7,602 nucleotides of DNA, taken from contig CAAERF010000511.1 in the NCBI GenBank assembly GCA_900758315.1, positions 1 through 7,602 on the forward strand, read 5' to 3'. Positions 5,883 through 7,602 of the stretch are shown in pieces (within the stretch, counting starts at the first letter, position 1; each line of letters starts with the position of its first letter). Both the position numbers and the translations under genes were made by a program. Under the pieces are notes generated by a model that saw only the letters and a program-made list of their open reading frames with translations, was not told where the DNA came from and ran no database searches. The stretch is from an uncultured Oscillospiraceae bacterium. Lineage in GTDB: Bacteria > Bacillota > Clostridia > Oscillospirales > Oscillospiraceae.

Positions 5883-6272
5883 ATGAAACAAGCTCGTATC
5901 CATTGTCCCTACTGCGGCTCTCTTGCCATGCTGCGCCCGGCAAGCGCGATTCATGGTCTGTCCGACATTTCCGCAGGAACGTACCTGTACGTCTGCCGCC
6001 GCTGGCCTGCCTGTGATGCCTATGTCACAGCAGACCGCCGCACGAAACAGCCGCTCGGCACCCTTGCCAACGGAGATTTGCGGCATAAACGCATTCTTGC
6101 CCACCATGCACTGCACAGTGTACAGGCACAGCTTGGCATGAACCGAGACCAGAGTTACTGCTGGCTGCAAACGCAGATGGGACTGCCCGGAGATCAGGTA
6201 CATATTGCCAAGTGCGGCGACTACCGCTGTGAGCAAATCATCCGCATCTGCGAGAATGCGACTGCGAGGTGA
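5883..6272 (+). CDS. DUF3268 zinc-finger-containing protein
   Basis: This is a 129-residue protein. ATG 5883 follows a strong GGAGGTGA (5869-5876) with 6-base spacing. Two Cys pairs, C8-x2-C11 (CPYC) and C38-x5-C44 (CRRWPAC), form a zinc ribbon. They are followed by DAYVTADRRTKQPLGTLANG (45-64) and a helical segment with SYCWLQTQMGL (91-101). This order matches the DUF3268 zinc-finger family found on Firmicutes mobile elements. The molecular role is unknown. The zinc ribbon suggests nucleic-acid or protein binding. Its stop TGA (6270-6272) lies in the Shine-Dalgarno of the sigma-like gene, so the two are almost certainly co-translated. The long structured leader suggests control at the RNA level. 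Confidence 0.88.
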   Translation: MKQARIHCPYCGSLAMLRPASAIHGLSDISAGTYLYVCRRWPACDAYVTADRRTKQPLGTLANGDLRHKRILAHHALHSVQAQLGMNRDQSYCWLQTQMGLPGDQVHIAKCGDYRCEQIIRICENATAR

Positions 6273-6277
6273 CGGTT

Positions 6278-6847
6278 ATGAAATGCGTGAAAAGGCTCAC
6301 AGCTGACCAACAGCGTTTGGCAGAAGAAAATCTGAGCATCGTAGAGCGCGTCCTGCGGTTCGACATCAATGTCAATCCCTGCGTTGCTGGTCTTGGCTAT
6401 GAGGACTTGTATCAAGAGGGCTGTGTCTGGCTCTGCAATGCAGCACTGACCTTCGACCCAGCGCGCGGTAGCTTTGCATCCTATGCCCGGCAGGTCGTAC
6501 AGAATGGTCTTGTCAGTTACTGCCGCAACCTTACGGGAAAACAATCCCGCATGATTTCTCTGGCAGAGATGGAGCCAACTGCACTTGCCGCATTAGAAGT
6601 ACAACATAGCGCTCCCTTCGATATTGAGTGCGAGACTCCCCTGCTGCTTGCCGCCGCAGAATCTCAATACAGTGGCGTGACCCGCAAGGGCGTCCATGCG
6701 CTGGCGTTGCAAGTCTCCGGCATACCGCTTACCGCAGTTGCTACTCGCATGAGCGCCCCGCCCAACCACGTTTCGGCGTGGATCAGCCGTGCTGTCCACA
6801 AATTGCGAAACGATGAATCTTTTCTCTCATCTCTACACGAAAATTAA
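6278..6847 (+). CDS. Sigma-70-like factor, regions 2 and 4 only
   Basis: The ATG at 6278 gives 189 residues and is preceded by GAGGTGA (6266-6272) at 5-base spacing. A GTG at 6269 would add three residues but lies inside that site. Residues 41-83 (YEDLYQEGCVWLCNAALTFD, then PARGSFASYARQVVQNGLVSYCR) match sigma region 2, including the core-binding DLYQEG and the FDPxRGxFxxYA stretch. Residues 138-177 (GVHALALQVSGIPLTAVATRM ... NHVSAWISRAVHKLR) match region 4, the helix-turn-helix that reads the -35 element. There is no region 3, and the 55-residue linker between the two is low in complexity. The family includes small alternative sigma factors and sigma-like regulators common on Gram-positive conjugative elements. 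Target promoters are not visible here. Control of the element's own genes is inferred. No anti-sigma gene is evident next to it. Confidence 0.85.
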   Translation: MKCVKRLTADQQRLAEENLSIVERVLRFDINVNPCVAGLGYEDLYQEGCVWLCNAALTFDPARGSFASYARQVVQNGLVSYCRNLTGKQSRMISLAEMEPTALAALEVQHSAPFDIECETPLLLAAAESQYSGVTRKGVHALALQVSGIPLTAVATRMSAPPNHVSAWISRAVHKLRNDESFLSSLHEN

Positions 6848-6864
6848 AATTTGGAGGTTCCCTT

Positions 6865-7551
6865 ATGAAAATGCTTTACACTGCCAATGGCCGTTATATC
6901 CGCTGCTGCACCGAAGAAGGCACCCGCCCGGTCATCATCGTCTGCGAAAAAGAGTACGAGGTCGATGTGCAAGAGTTTATGCTCTGGTCCATCCTCAACT
7001 GGCGCATCCTGCGGGAAGAGGAAATCAGCAGCTTCTACGAGAAGATGGCGAGCAGTTCCAATGTCACCATCCACCGCAGCTGGCAGGACTGTGTGCAGCG
7101 CCTGCTAGTTCGCGGGCTCATTGTGGTTGGCACCGGGGATACCGAGTATGATGCGCTATATGATTTGCTCTCCTGCCGCTTTATCATCCCCATCGGTGCG
7201 GCATGGCCGCTGCGGGTGCTGTCGTTCCTCAAACTGACGTTTTTGGAGGGCATCTCTTGGAAAATCACCCGCCGCCTGTTCCACGTTGATGCCCGTAGCG
7301 CCTGCGAGAAAAAAGTCATCCGCCTTGCCCGGCAGACACCGCTCTCGTGCGCGGAAATTATCAAGTGCATCGAAATGGACATCCGCCGCCTGAAGGACGG
7401 CTACGATGTGCTGGACAAGCTGTATGACGACAACGACCTGAACTGCGACAACTTCGCCCATGCAGTGCGGGAGTACCGTTGCAGCCGCGAGGTCATCACG
7501 GCAGTGTCAAACCTTTACCTGCGGCAGCAAATTATGCTTGATACTTACTGA
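6865..7551 (+). CDS. Hypothetical protein, possible winged helix
   Basis: This is a 228-residue protein that I do not recognise. ATG 6865 follows GGAGG (6853-6857) with 7-base spacing, 17 bases after the sigma-like gene. Residues 1-33 look like a short beta hairpin (YTANGRYIRCC, RPVIIVCEKEYEV). Residues 35-102 show a helix, turn, helix and short wing (QEFMLWSILNWRILREEEIS, WQDCVQRLLVRGLIVVGTGD) consistent with a winged helix. Residues 107-130 are hydrophobic (IIPIGAAWPLRVLSFLKL), perhaps a buried core or membrane-associated. The C-terminus is helical and charged (CIEMDIRRLKDGYDVLDKLY, 168-187). No catalytic motif is visible. It may act with the sigma-like factor as a co-regulator, but only the position supports this. 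Confidence 0.75.
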   Translation: MKMLYTANGRYIRCCTEEGTRPVIIVCEKEYEVDVQEFMLWSILNWRILREEEISSFYEKMASSSNVTIHRSWQDCVQRLLVRGLIVVGTGDTEYDALYDLLSCRFIIPIGAAWPLRVLSFLKLTFLEGISWKITRRLFHVDARSACEKKVIRLARQTPLSCAEIIKCIEMDIRRLKDGYDVLDKLYDDNDLNCDNFAHAVREYRCSREVITAVSNLYLRQQIMLDTY

Positions 7552-7572
7552 TGCGATAACCGACAAAATAGA

Positions 7573-7595
7573 AGCGGAAGATTCCCGCTGTCTTA
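7573..7595 (+). terminator. Possible weak terminator after the last gene
   Basis: AGCGG (7573-7577) pairs with CCGCT (7585-7589) across a 7-base loop, followed by GTCTTAAA. The stem is GC-rich, but the T-run is short, so termination would be weak. It lies 22 bases after the last stop. It could instead be the start of a leader for a gene outside the window. Confidence 0.3.
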
Positions 7596-7602
7596 AATGA
7601 GA

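Overview
The window looks like part of an integrative and conjugative (or mobilizable) element from a gut-type Firmicute, most likely a Clostridia member such as Oscillospiraceae or Lachnospiraceae. This rests on recognised protein families and moderately GC-rich coding sequence with AG-rich Shine-Dalgarno sites, not on a database search. All supported genes are on the + strand, mostly overlapping or tightly spaced. No rRNA, tRNA, insertion sequence or CRISPR array is visible, and no gene-free stretch exceeds about 135 bases.

Layout. (1) 1-50: tail of an upstream gene, overlapped by (2) 40-705, a TTG-start protein resembling DUF6100 whose C-terminal half carries a RusA-like aspartate motif. 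(3) 706-817: a hairpin-rich leader. (4) 818-1945: a winged-helix protein of replication-relaxation type, joined by an ATGA overlap to (5) 1942-3849, a TraG/VirD4-like coupling ATPase with unusual Walker motifs and an AT-hook-like tail. Its end overlaps (6) 3833-4870, a protein with three S1-like segments. (7) 4930-5748: a replication-initiator-like protein (N-terminal winged helix, DUF6017-like C-terminus) whose linker DNA contains 15-bp direct repeats. (8) 5749-5882: an AT-rich leader with two mutually exclusive foldings. (9) 5883-6272: a DUF3268 zinc-finger protein, (10) 6278-6847: a small sigma-70-like factor, and (11) 6865-7551: an unrecognised protein that may contain a winged helix. A weak terminator-like hairpin lies at 7573-7589.

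How the genes may work together (inference). The coupling ATPase would deliver relaxase-bound DNA to a type IV secretion channel encoded outside the window. The winged-helix and initiator-like proteins would handle processing or extrachromosomal replication of the excised element. The zinc-finger and sigma-like proteins form a small, probably regulatory, module behind a structured leader. The points most worth checking are the switch-like leader before the DUF3268 gene, the iteron-like repeats in the initiator gene, the RusA-like motif in the first full gene, and the second switch-like leader at 660-820.
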